DNA of 64,000 nt from Trichomonas vaginalis G3 (Eukaryota; Parabasalia; Trichomonadida; Trichomonadidae), in NCBI RefSeq assembly GCF_026262505.1, contig NC_067206.1, forward strand, positions 39,755,660 through 39,819,659. The letters run 5' to 3'. The notes below the pieces were generated by a model. It was given only the letters and a program-made list of their open reading frames with translations. It ran no database searches and was not told where the DNA came from. How positions within the stretch are numbered: position 1 is the first letter of the stretch; the number at the start of each line of letters is the position of its first letter. Position numbers and translations under genes: made by a program. Of the stretch, positions 10,120 to 22,400 are shown piece by piece.

Positions 10120-12171
10120 TCAGTCTATCTTGGACAGTATATAAAATTGTTTGGGCAATGTTGATATCTTTGACATTTCAATGTATTTCTCAATAACTCG
10201 AATAGTTTCAGGATATGAGGAATCAAAAACAATTGTATCAATGAAATTCTGAAAGTTTTGTGAGAAGGACTCCACTGATCCCTCAGATATTTTAGCCAAT
10301 AAATTCAAAAATTGGCAATAATTCAACCCAAAAATTATTTGTGTTTCTATAGTTTCTTTTTTGACTAAATGCTCAAGTTTGCTGTGTAATTCACAAAACA
10401 TTTCGAAGGTGCAATCAGTAAATGTTTGATTTCTTTTCAGAACCTTCACATCTGCCCAAGTAATATTTGAATCATCGCACTTATATAAAGATTGACCAAT
10501 TGAATTGCAAACAACTAATAAGTGTGGACTATTACAATATGAATATGTATATACTCTATCAGTTTTGCTGTTTCTAACAGTTAAATATCTTTTTTCTTTG
10601 AATAAGAAATGGAATTCATCAACATCCTCAGTAGAAAAATCTATGTTCATCTGACTGTAAGACAAAATCATATCGAAAAACTTGATTTTATCAAATAGAA
10701 AATCATCATTATTTGAGATGGATTTAATCATCAAAATTGGCACGTTTTTAATAATTTTGTGGAAACAATTAGAATATTTTTCAAGAGTATCCTTAATTTT
10801 TTTCTTCTTTAATTTTTCAAATTCTGCTTTGAGTGTATTAATAACTTCCTTTTTGATACATAATATCATTTTTGAAATATTTTTCCTTTTTGATTCAATC
10901 ATTATACAGAATTCAGATGATTCATCCTGCGTTTCATTGATAATAGAATTCAAAATGAATTTGTAGAGTTCTTTTAATGGATTTGTAAAGAAAATATTGT
11001 TGTTTTCTTCAATACATTTCAATGTATATGCAATAATATGTTCTTGGTATCGGAACAAATGGTTTTCTTCACAAAATGTGAAAACAGATAAAAATGAATT
11101 TTCAATAAGTTTCCACTTATTTTTGTCAACAAATAAAAGTTTTTCGAACAAATTAAATCTTTCTTTTGTCATTTTTTCTGGAAGATCATCATTAAAATCG
11201 TTAATAAATGAGATCTTTGTTTTGTGGATTTTCTCTTTGGATTCAATTTCTTTTTGAAGATTGAAATAAAACTCAGAAAGATTACTTTGATTTTCGATTT
11301 TCAATTTCTGCTCTTCGTTTCTTTCTTTGAAGTAATTGGAGAATATTTTCATATTGCATTCGAAAGAATTTGAGTTTTGGAGTAATCTCAATATTATAAT
11401 TCCAACAGTCACATTGTGCCCACTTGGAAGATGAATATCTAATCCTGAATTTTCATTAATAATGTGATTAAAATCTTGAATATAAAGTTCTTCTACTTTT
11501 GAATCTATCAAATCACAAAATTCTTTCAATTGTGTTAAATCTTCTACAATTTTATTTGCATCAACCATCTTCGTAATATCATTAATGAAACCTGAAATTG
11601 ATTGATATTTTGATGGTTGGTAATTCCAAATTCCATTAATTTCCTTCAAGAATGGAAATATCTTCTGGCAATAATTAAAGAAATATAAGAAATTTGAAAC
11701 TGGAATTATAATGGTTAAATCATTTTCATAATTTTGAATCAACATATTAAGAATATCAATGCTCTTTTCATTAAGAGATTTGAATGGAAGTGAAAGATTG
11801 TTGATAGATCTGATCAAGTTGTTAGTGTTGAAAAATTCGGGATGTAAAACAAATGTGTCAAAAAATTCTTCTGAAATTTCATTCTCATATGAATCAAGAA
11901 CTTTTGAATTTCCTGTTTTAAGAAATTCTTTTGTCATTTCAATTTCTCGTTTGTCTTCCTTTTGCAAACTCTTGTAGATATTGACAAAATCATATGTTCT
12001 CAGAGAGTAAATGAATTTGACTTTCTCTGAATATTTAACTAAATCAAGAACCCATGAAATGTCTAAATCACTTTCAACTGGTTTAATTTCAACTATTCCG
12101 GGTTTAATTCTTTCTTTCAATTCTTCTTGCTCTGAAACATTCATTATTAATTTAAGTGTGTTTACCGACAT
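10120..12171 (-). pseudogene. Family copy A, middle fragment
   Basis: 683-codon open stretch equal to residues ~890-1,590 of copy B. It includes a block (about 10930-11345, FLLFEKLLFVDKNKWKLIE region) almost identical to B, C and D, whereas both sides are clearly diverged. Its N-terminal edge is a frameshift near 12240: the sequence between 12172 and ~12240 continues the protein (QVIKFFIDKKLINLDK) in this frame. The downstream edge is a second frameshift near 10120. Confidence 0.75.
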
Positions 12172-12212
12172 CTTATCTAAATTAATAAGTTTTTTATCAA
12201 TAAAGAATTTAA

Positions 12213-13886
12213 TTACTTGATAATTATTGACTTTATTTTGATCTGTCCTATGACCATTGTTGAAAGATATTCTGGCTTATTAATAACCTTTGAAATTACT
12301 TTCGATTGAAATGATATGTAATTCTTTGCTATTTTCCAATATTTTGAGAAATTAAATGATCTCAGTATTTCGAAGTTTATAGGTTCAGATGGATTAATCG
12401 TATGCAAATTGTAAATCTCAATTATTCGATAAAATCGTGAAAATGATTCACATTGATCTTCTTGTTCATTCAAGATTTGCTTAAAAATTAGATAATCATG
12501 ATCATCAGTTGTATTTCCATTTTCCGTGAGAATATCAATCAATACATCTTTTTTCAGACAATTTTCAGACAATTTCTTAATAATAAAATTTTGTGTGTCT
12601 TCTTTCATTTTAAGTGGGCCTTTAATGCATTTATATGTGGAAACATACAAAGAAATCAAATAATTCAACTTATTTCCAGAATTTTTTTCTTGTGGGATAT
12701 TGAAAATATTTCTGAATGATTGATTTGGTTTAAAATCCTTAATGATATGATATATTGGTTTGAATAAATCATAGAAATTATAAGGTTTTTCGTAAATTGT
12801 GTTATTAAACATGCATTTTGATTGATCTAAGAGTTTGATTGCATCTTTGCTATATTTAGGATCCATTACAGGATAAATAATGTTAATTTCCAAGGGATAT
12901 TGATTTAAGATTTCCTGGCAAAAATTGAACTCTTCAATCCCCAACTCGGTAAATGGATCCTTAAATGAAATTTCATTACATTGCTGAATTTGATATTCAT
13001 CATACAAATATGTAATTGCCTTTTCAAATAATATTTCATCCAAAATATGAAATTTCCTTGAAAAAATCTTTTTCATAAAGATTCTTTCATCGATTGAAAT
13101 CTGTTTCGAAATTAAATAAATTGACTCAATGTTAAACTTCTTAGATTCATTAATCAAATAATAAAAATAGGAAAACTGTATTCTTTTTCTTTGTATTTCA
13201 AGATATGGCATGAACTTCTGGTCAGAAGTTGAATTATTCTTTTCCAAATATTCTAGTAAATTAATTGTTTTGGCCATATAAATTTCCGATTTATTTTTCT
13301 CCAAGAATTCTTCGATGATCTTAATTGTCATTCTTTTGTCGTTGACATACTCTTTAAGAAAAGCAATTGATTCCTTCCATAGTTTGGATGCATGCAAAGT
13401 GCTTAATTGTTCAAATGATTTTGTTAATATATTGTTATTCAACTCATTTTTTAAATAATTGAAATCCTTAGATAAAAATTCTTCATAGTTAAGTCCGAAA
13501 ATGTTACTACGTTCAGATTCTCTGATTTCTTTAGCAACCAGATGCATATCAATAGTTTGTGATCTTTTCACTACTTTCAATAAAACTGTCATCGCATCAT
13601 GGAAAATCTCATAATTCTGTTTGTCATTTTTTTCATATAATGATATCCAATAATTAATAAATGGCTGTATACAGTAGAATAATCCATAATCATTCTTTAC
13701 AACACTCTTCAAACTGCTAATGAAAAACTTTCCACATTCTGAATCTATTTTAAAATTTAATGCCCAAGTAAATAATTTGACCATGTAATCAATATTCTCA
13801 TTAGATAATTCTCGCTCAGTTTCTGCATATTTGGTTAAATTGTAAAGAATGTAAAAACAGTAACCATTTGATGTGTGAAAATTCAT
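12213..13886 (-). pseudogene. Family copy A, second fragment, directly after the mariner
   Basis: 557 codons equal to residues ~310-880 of copy B; shared landmarks include the ISIDE.(Y/F)MK(R/K)I.SRKF segment and FNISP-like motifs before YECVK-type sequence. The first codons lie just downstream of the mariner's left end. Reading across the insertion site after removing the element and one TA copy is in frame with the N-terminal fragment at 15209-16125. The 3' end runs out of frame at about 12240. Confidence 0.75.
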
Positions 13887-13902
13887 AAATCCTGAGCTAT
13901 TA

Positions 13903-13930
13903 TAGGGTGTCCAAAGGTGTGTTTAGCACA
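13903..13930. repeat. Mariner left terminal inverted repeat
   Basis: 28 bp; pairs with 15179-15206 with one mismatch (T for C in the GGTGTGTTT part). The outer TA at 13901-13902 is the target duplication. Confidence 0.93.
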
Positions 13931-13982
13931 AACCTGAATACTGCGAATAGAAATAAACAAGTTACATATATATAAAGTTTAT

Positions 13983-14999
13983 TTAAATATAATCACCATT
14001 GGATTCAATCACGCGTTCGCAGCGATCGATCCAGGCTTGAAAGACACGCTTTAAATCATCATGAGAAAATTGCTCAAATTGCTCTCTTACAAAATTTTCA
14101 AGATCATCTGGACTCGCGAATTCGCGTCCTTCAGCTCTCTTTTTTAGCGTGCCGAATAAATAAAAGTCAGAGGGTGCAATATCAGGTGAATAAATTGGGT
14201 TTGGAACAACTTTGACATTGTTTTCCACCAAGTAATTCATTACCTTATGACTTTTGTGAACTCTTGAATTATCAAAATGAATTGCAAACTTTTGTTTTTG
14301 TTGTTTGGATTTCTCAAACTCATCAGAATTGATAATTTGAGTAAGAACATTGTCAATTAGATACTGAGCATTCATCGTATTAGGTTTTTGAAGAATATCA
14401 ATTGCGATGATGCCATTCACGCCCCAAAAAACCGACAACATCATCATTGGTGTGTTAATTTTTTTCTTCGGGAATGTTTGCGGATTTTCATCCTTCGGGA
14501 TCCACATGATTTTGGCTTCTGTTGCATATTGAAACCAAGACTCGTCCCCTGTTACTAAAAAGCGAAACTTCTTGGATTGATACGCACCCAATATAGAGAG
14601 GAGCTCTTTCGAAGATTGGACTCTAGATTTTTTTTGAACTGAATTAAGGTTGTGCGGAACCCAACGTGTATACGCTAGTTTGTAGTTTAAATAATTGTGC
14701 AGATAATAACTGACTGTTGTACGTGGTATCTTTGTCATCTCCTCTATCCTTCTGAGTGATGCTCTTGGGTCTTCATCTAGCGCTTGAAGAATTGCTTTGA
14801 TTTTTCTTTGATCCGGCGATTTTTTGTCAATTTTTATGATGGGCGCCTTTTTGTTCATGAAGTGATACATCCTAACATGATACGTTACAGTGGAATAGCT
14901 AGGAGCATCCATACCGAAGCATTTTACCAATGTCTCGTAGATTTTTTTACAGTCTTTGCATTTTTTTGCAAGAGCGAGGATGTTTTCTTTATGATTCAT
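13983..14999 (-). CDS. Mariner transposase (DD34D)
   Basis: 338 aa from the ATG at 14999, the usual mariner length; a longer frame reaches 15110 but adds a low-quality Gly/Phe-rich leader. An N-terminal helix-turn-helix region (about residues 1-110, with RRIEEMTKIPRTTVSYYL as the second HTH) binds the inverted repeats. The catalytic triad is visible: TGDESWF, IHFDNSRVH and SPDIAPSDFYLFG, with exactly 34 residues between the second and third Asp, which defines mariner rather than Tc1 (DD34E). The enzyme cuts and pastes the element into TA sites in the nucleus. No frame break is seen. Confidence 0.95.
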   Translation of the reverse strand: MNHKENILALAKKCKDCKKIYETLVKCFGMDAPSYSTVTYHVRMYHFMNKKAPIIKIDKKSPDQRKIKAILQALDEDPRASLRRIEEMTKIPRTTVSYYLHNYLNYKLAYTRWVPHNLNSVQKKSRVQSSKELLSILGAYQSKKFRFLVTGDESWFQYATEAKIMWIPKDENPQTFPKKKINTPMMMLSVFWGVNGIIAIDILQKPNTMNAQYLIDNVLTQIINSDEFEKSKQQKQKFAIHFDNSRVHKSHKVMNYLVENNVKVVPNPIYSPDIAPSDFYLFGTLKKRAEGREFASPDDLENFVREQFEQFSHDDLKRVFQAWIDRCERVIESNGDYI

Positions 15000-15178
15000 T
15001 AAAAAAATGAAAAAAATCCCGCCAAAATTTCCCGCGAAACCGCCTCTTGTCTCAAAATTCATTTTATATCCCGGCATGGCGCCAAAATACAACATACTCA
15101 TCATATACATATATTCATATTTTTTATTATATATTTATAATCAGCATATATCTCCTTTAATAGTCTCATATAGAGCGC

Positions 15179-15206
15179 TGTGCTAAACGCACCTTTGGAC
15201 ACCCTA
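15179..15206. repeat. Mariner right terminal inverted repeat
   Basis: 28 bp, inverted relative to 13903-13930. Followed by TA at 15207-15208, the second target-duplication copy. Confidence 0.93.
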
Positions 15207-15208
15207 TA

Positions 15209-16125
15209 TTATAGACCTGTATTATAATTTTATATAACTCAATATTAGATTGCCAATGATCATAAAAAATACGAGTATTAGGCAGTTTCGTGATTTCAAA
15301 TTCAAAACAAAGATTTTTGATTCTCAAAAGATTTTCTTGTGGAAGATTTTGATAAGACTTTTGTATCATTTCGAAATAATCAGCAAATGAAATTGATGAA
15401 CTTGAAATTTCCAATGGCTCAAGCCCAAAAATTTCTTTGGAATATTCATTAACTAAATTGATATCAACTCCTTCGAATATAATCGGAAAATCAATGGAAA
15501 ATAATCTTAGAATGTAGTATATTTGGTCACAAATACAGTACTTATTGTAACATGTATTGTGTGGATTTCCATCATAAATTTTCATCCAAACTCTCCAACT
15601 CAAAAGTTCAGGGGAAGATGAATATGATAAATAGAGTGATCTTTTAGCATCTGATTTGATGATTGAAAGATCTGATTTGTTGTTATTCATTATAATGTTT
15701 GGATCAAATTCAATTTTTTTTGATAATTTGTAAAATGCAATGTAATAATATTTATCATGTTTGGCAATTTCATTCAATAAATATATAATGTATGAGTAAT
15801 TTATTTGAGGAATTATGAATTCAGATGAATATCTGTTGGTTTCTTCAAATGCAGAATCATATTGATTTAATTCATCCATCATCCTTATTGCACTATTTAA
15901 AAAGCGTGCCATCTTATTAAGGTTATGATATTTATCGCAGAAATCTTTTGATTTAAATATGTTGATTAGAATATTTTGAGAAGTAAATTTACTAATTAGA
16001 TTAAATTCGAGATAAAACTTAAGAATTTTGAAGCCCTTACCCTTTCCATTAACATATTCCACGATTTTGTCATAAATTATTTCTGATGGCATATTTTTTG
16101 AAATAGTACTTGGAGTTTCATTCAT
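15209..16125 (-). pseudogene. Family copy A, N-terminal fragment cut by the mariner
   Basis: About 305 codons from the ATG at 16125 to the insertion point; the open frame continues ~14 codons into the transposon terminal repeat before a stop. It contains the family N-terminal module: SEIIYDKIVEYV, YIIYLLNEIAKHDKYYYIAFYKLSK, SSPELLSWR and FEFEITK. Relative to B, the sequence after FEITK is shorter. Without the transposon the frame continues into 12213-13886. Confidence 0.85.
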
Positions 16126-16451
16126 GAAAAAAAAATGTCATTGAAATTCAGAACATTATCATGTTTTCGCAAGATTTAACTCTAATATAATTCACTAATC
16201 TATTATTACCTTCAAAAATCACCAGGACCTGCAAAAAGATGTTGTAAAAACAGATACTTTTTTTTCAATTGTGAAGAAAGTGATTTTGATCTTAACACAT
16301 CAAGATTCATCTAATACAGATGCAATTATTTAACATGAGTGCTGTTATAGGTTGAATCCAAATCTATGGATTTGAATTGGAGTGTCAACCTGTAGCTATT
16401 TCTGATGTTTGGCTGAGGAAAAAAATCTATAATAAAATAACAATTTATAAA
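16126..16451. other. Spacer between family copies A and B
   Basis: 326 bp, A+T-rich. It holds the 5' leader of copy A (a poly-T run directly before its ATG on the minus strand) and the 3' end of copy B. A short plus-strand frame here has no protein-like character. No other feature seen. Confidence 0.5.
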
Positions 16452-19400
16452 TCACAATTTTGGCTTCTGCTGAGATGTGTCATTGAGCATGGTGAAATGT
16501 TGAGAAGTTTGTTGTTGTGGTTCGTTTTCTATGTACGGAGGATAGAAAAAGCTTCCATTTGACATTAAAATTTCATTAATTGGATTAATTCCAAATTGTT
16601 GATAAAATTGAAATGCAGATTGTTGAATATATGAGAGCTGAATTTGCAGCGATCGATATTGCTGTTGAATCTGCTGATATTGAATAATAGCTTGTGGATT
16701 GTTTTGGATGTGAGGAGGAATCATTCTCTGAAATTGAGGAGGAATCTGAGATTGAATTTGGTGCTGCATTCGCTCCTGAAAATTCTGCATCTGCATATGC
16801 GCATTGAGATAGTTTTGAATATTATTAAAATCTTGTGACTTCATTTGATCCTGGTTTTGAGAAATTTGATTGAAAACTCTTTCATTTTGATATTGCTTTT
16901 CTTCGACTTTAGTTTCAATTTCAATTTGGTTAGTTGTTTTGATTTTTTCTTCAGGTAAATAATTGGCTTGATTCTCCTGAACAAAACTTTCTTCAGAAAA
17001 ATAAGTTTGACTAACATTTTCTTGATAAGGATTAGTTATTTCAGTAATCACTTCTTCAGTAATAGCTTCAACTTTTGATGATTTGCGTTCCGAAGTAATA
17101 TTCATTTGGTTTGATCTTTCTTTTTCAATAACTATTTTATCAGTATAATGTTCATCCTTTTGTTCAGCAATATCTTGTTGCAATGTTTCAGTTTCTTTAG
17201 CTCCAATTTCATTTATTATAGTTATTTTTCGTTTGATATTAGGATCATCAACAACTAAACCACTTGGAGACTTGTAACAAAAGATGTTGTAAAACTCAAA
17301 ATCTTTTTCTTCCGAAGAAGTATCAATTCCAAGATTTCGAAGTAAATGACAAAATGAAGTTTCAAATTCTTCAGATGAAGAATAAAATGGACAAAAATTG
17401 TCGATTAAACTTGATTCAAAGAATTCATGTAATGAATACATAATAGAAAATGTTCTCAACAAATTAATAGGAAAATGAGGCTGATATGATTTCAAGTAAC
17501 TGAAGAATAGAGCACTGAATTTATCACTCATATTTTTATATGATTCAATCAATTCAACAATTCTTGCCATTTTATTTGTGTTAATTGGTTCAATATCTGC
17601 TGTTCTAAAATCTAAATCTGATTGTATTTTATTAAATACAAAATTAGGGCCGTTTATGCTTGAATTCCATTTATTAAATTTGAAATTCAGACATATTGGA
17701 ATATGGAGATCCAAAATTTTCAAAATTCCTTCAATTTTATTTTGTTTGGATGATAAATCAACTGTTAAAATGATCTTATCTTCAACAACTTCTGATTTAA
17801 TATTAGCAGATGATTCAACAAAGACATCTAAAAACTGAAAAGATCCTTCAATCAAGATGTAAATTTCTAAAATTTCGAAATTAACATTGTGATTGCAAAA
17901 GTAAATTTGAGAGAAATTTGGTTTGATTCCATCACTTGTTACAATGATTTTTGGTGTAAATTTTGTTTGCAAATTGAAAAAGATATTCCTATTATTATAA
18001 TAATTTATGTTTGGTATTTCAATTTCTTTAATTTTGCTTAGTTTTTCTAAAACGAGCTTTTCTAAGTCTTTATTTGTGTCATTATCTTTAATTTCTTTTG
18101 ATATGTCAATAAATTTCTTGATAATGCCGAATGTATTCGGGTAAGTTGAATCTAATTTTATTGAATTCATATGATTTTGGAAGTTAAATGAGAAATTTTC
18201 TTTTTTGATCTTTGAAATCGTTCCTAAAAACTCAGTAAAGTCGTTGAAATTAAGTCCAAAAATAGTTTGAGATTCAATATTCTCTTTTCGCACCAAATCT
18301 TCAAGTTCTTGATACAAATTACAGAAAAATTCAAAGTTGTAATCTTCAAAGTTTTGACGAATTTTTGGAATTCGAACTGTTGTCCATGCTGGATTTGAGT
18401 TTTCGAATTTGTAATTGGATTTGGAACTGTTGCCGAGTGTTAATAAATGAGGACTTTGTGATTGAGAATAACAATATGATTTGTCTGTTTTAATGTTTTT
18501 GACATACAAAGGTCCTTTATCTTGGAAAACAAAATCGTATTCAACAAATTCTTTGTATTCAGAAAGATCCAAATTCAGTTGATTGTATGACAAAATCATG
18601 TTGTAGAACTTAACTTTATCAAATGAATAATCAACACTTTCGAATTTTGGCTTTACCATCAAAAGAGGAACATTTTTAACAATTTTTGGAAAATAACTAG
18701 AATATATTTTAAATTTTTCTTTGATTTCTGAACTTTTTGATGAAGCAAAATCAGATTTGGCTGCATTAATAACTTCAGATTTCATGTTTGATTGGATTAG
18801 TGAGATTTTATCTTCATTTTCTTTGTTAAATTTATAGATGTCTGAGAATTCATTTTGTTTTTCATTTGAAACTTGATTCAAAATGAATTTGTAGAGTTCT
18901 TTTAATGGATTTGTAAAGAAAATATTGTTGTTTTCTTCAATACATTTCAATGTATATGCAATAATATGTTCTTGGTATCGGAACAAATGGTTTTCTTCAC
19001 AAAATGTGAAAACAGCTAAAAATGAATTTTCAATAAGTTTCCACTTATTTTTGTCAACAAATAAAAGTTTTTCGAACAAATAAAATCTTTCTTTCGTCAT
19101 TTTTTCTGGAAGATCATCATTAAAATCGTTAATAAATGAGATCTTTGTTTTGTGGATTTTCTCTTTGGATTCAATTTCTTTTTGAAGATTGAAATAAAAC
19201 TCAGAAAGATTACTTTGTTTTTCGATTTTCAATTTCTGCTCTTCGTTTCTTTCTTTGAAGTAATTGGAGAATATTTTCATATTACATTCAAATGCATTTG
19301 AATTTTGAAGTAATCTTAAAATGAGTGAACCAACTGTTAACTTTTCTTCATTCAAATCAGAAATGAACTTATCTGAAACATCTGTGACATTTTGTGAAAT

Positions 19401-22400
19401 TTCAAGATTCATAAGTGTTTTCATTTGATACTTACCTTCAGTTTTAATGTATTTGATATCATCAATGTAAAGTTCTTCTTCTTGTGATTCAAATGAGTTG
19501 CAAAATGCTTGTAATTTCGGTAAGTCTGTTGGAATTTTCTTTTTGTGAACCATCTTGTTGATGTCTTTGATGAATCCGGAAAATGATTGGTATTTTGGTG
19601 GTTTGTAGTTCCAAAAGCCATCAATTTCTTTAACAAATGGAAAAATTTCTTCACAATGTTTGAAGAAATAAAAGAAATTAGAATATGGAAAACTGATCTC
19701 TAAGTCACTCCGGTATTCTTCAATAAGTTGATTGAGAACACAAATGCTATTTTCATTAAGAGTTTTGAATGGAAGTGAAAGATTGTTGATAGATTTGATC
19801 AAGTTGTTAGTGTTGAAAAATTCGGGATGTGAAACAAATGTGTCAAAAAATTCTTCTGAAATTTCATTTTCATATGAATCAAGAACTTTCGAATTTCCTG
19901 TTTTAAGAAATTCTTTAATCATTTCAATTTCTCGTTTGTCTTCCTTTTGCAAACTCTTGTAGATATTGACAAAATCATATGTTCTCAGAGAATAAATGAA
20001 TTTGACTTTCTCTGAATATTTAACTAAATCAAGAATCCATGAAATGTCTAAATCACTTTCAACAGGATTTATTTCAACTTTTCCAATTTGAATATATTCT
20101 TTGACTTCTTCTTGTTCTGAAACATTCATCAGCATTTTTAGTACACTAGAGGATATATCATCTAATATAATAAATTCATTTTCGATGAAATACTTTATTA
20201 TTTCGAAATTAATCCCTTTCTTTTCAATTTTCTCTTTAATTATATATGTTAAATAATCTAGTTGATTGATGACCTTTGAATACACTCGTGATTGCAATGA
20301 TTTGTAACAATTTGCGACATTTTCGTATTTAGAGAAATCAAATGATAATAAAATTTTGGCGTTTTCAAGTTCATATGGATCATACATGTTATTATTCATT
20401 CCAATAATTTTATAAAAGTTCGAAAACGTTTCAAGTTGGTAGTCTTGATTATTTAAAATCTGAACACAAATAGAATATTCGCTATCATTTCCTTTTCTAT
20501 CATTTCCCATCAATACATCAGATAGTAAATCAGATTTAAAACAATTTTCATTAAGCTTTTCAAGGATAAATTTTCTTGTTTCTTCCCTCATTTTCTCTGG
20601 TCTTTTGACGCATTCATAGCTAGCTACAAAAGGAAAAATAAACATTCCAATATTGGACCAATAAAATCCAGTACTTTTTAAAGCAAAAACCGTTTCAAAG
20701 TTTTGATTACATGAACAAGCTGAAAACTTTTTGTTGTAAGCAAGATTAAAAGTTTCCATACAACAATTGTAGAATCTATAGTTTGAAAAATTAAATGGAT
20801 GCTCATAGTTTGATAATTGAATCTTGTATGCCGATTTTGAGAACATATCCAATAAATTTTTCTTATATTTAGAACTGATAGATGGAAAAATCATTAAAAT
20901 ATCCAAAGAATATTGAGATATAATTTCCTGACAAAAATCGAATTCACCAATACCTGGTTTATAATGAGAATAGGGAACTCTCCAACTACAATTATAATTG
21001 ATTTCATCAAGTAAAAATTTCGATGTTTGTTCAAAATCGATTGAATCAAAAATGTAAAATTTTCTTGATAAAATTCTTTTCATGAAATATTTTTCATCAA
21101 TAGAGATTTCGTTGGAAAGTAAATATATTGCTTCAAGTTTAAACTTTTGTGCTTCAGAAACTAAATATTTAAAATAAGAAAATTTGATTAAGTTACGTCC
21201 GACTTGAATATATTTTTGATTATTTTGGTCTGTAGGAGCTGTTGGCTTTTCAAAATAATCTAGAATATTAATCTTTTTTGGCTGGGCAATCTCTGATCTA
21301 TTTTTCTCGATAAAAGATCTTAGAGTTCCAATTGTCATTCTTTTGTCATTTAAATACTCCTTAATAAAGTTGATTGATCGCATCCAAAGATCAGAAGAAT
21401 GCAAATGAGCCAATTCTTCAAAAATATCATTTTTCATCTTTTCATTACATTGATTGAATTCGTTTGACAATTGTTTCATTATTTCCATGTTTTTTGGCAA
21501 GAGTTTATCATAACAGAGTCCGAAAATTATATTTTTCTCTTTATCTCTGATATCTTCAGCAATTTCTTTGAGTGATGTATTTGATCGAGCCATAATTTTA
21601 AGTAAAACTGTCATTACATTTTGAAAAGTTCTAAAATATTGCTGATTGTATTCTTGATAAAAATACAACCATACTTCAAAGAATTTATATAATATTTTTG
21701 TTTCCTCCTGCTTATTACCAATAACATGATTCAATATTATATCATTAAAATCATTAAAAGAATTCTGATATGTATAGCATGAACCAGACTTGGCAAATTC
21801 CATTATGAAACGAAAATAATCATCATGGTCTTGGCAGCATTGTGCAGCAATTGATTCAAAACAATAGCAAAGATTGAAAATCAGATGAGATATATGAATA
21901 TTCTGACTAAGAGAGCTTAAAAACATTGGATATTCCTTGAACAATTGCAAGATCATATTAGAAATTAGATTTTTTTGCTCATTCAACATTTGAAAATAGC
22001 ACTTTCCATCTTTTGTTATTTCAAACTCAAAACAAAGATCTTCTATCATTTTGAGTTTTTCATGTGATAATTGAGGGTTGTTTTGCTGAATCATATAATA
22101 GTAATCAGGAAAATTTACATTTTCATCATATAATTCAAGTTTTTCAACTCCAAAAATCTCTTTAGAAAATTCATTTACCAGTGTAATATCTACTTCTTCA
22201 AATATAATTGGCGTCATATATGAATATTTCTCTGCAATGTAATAAGCAAAATCGAACACGCTGTAAGTATGAAAAGTAAGTTTGTTTCCATCAGCTTCCA
22301 AACGTCTAATCCAATTTCTCCAACTCAAAAGTTCTGGAGTTGAACAATAAGCCGAATACAATTCTCGTTTAGCATCTGATTTTATGCTATCATATGCTTG

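Larger units (their letters stand above)
13903..15206 (-). mobile_element. Tc1/mariner transposon (Tvmar-like), 1,304 bp
   Basis: Bounded by 28-bp terminal inverted repeats, 13903-13930 and 15179-15206, which begin TAGGGTGTCCAAAGGTG and differ at one base. Flanked by TA at 13901-13902 and 15207-15208, the mariner target duplication. It holds one transposase gene read leftwards. The size is that of full-length trichomonad mariners. It interrupts family copy A; the ends and the transposase frame are intact, so the copy could be recent and potentially mobile. Confidence 0.95.
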
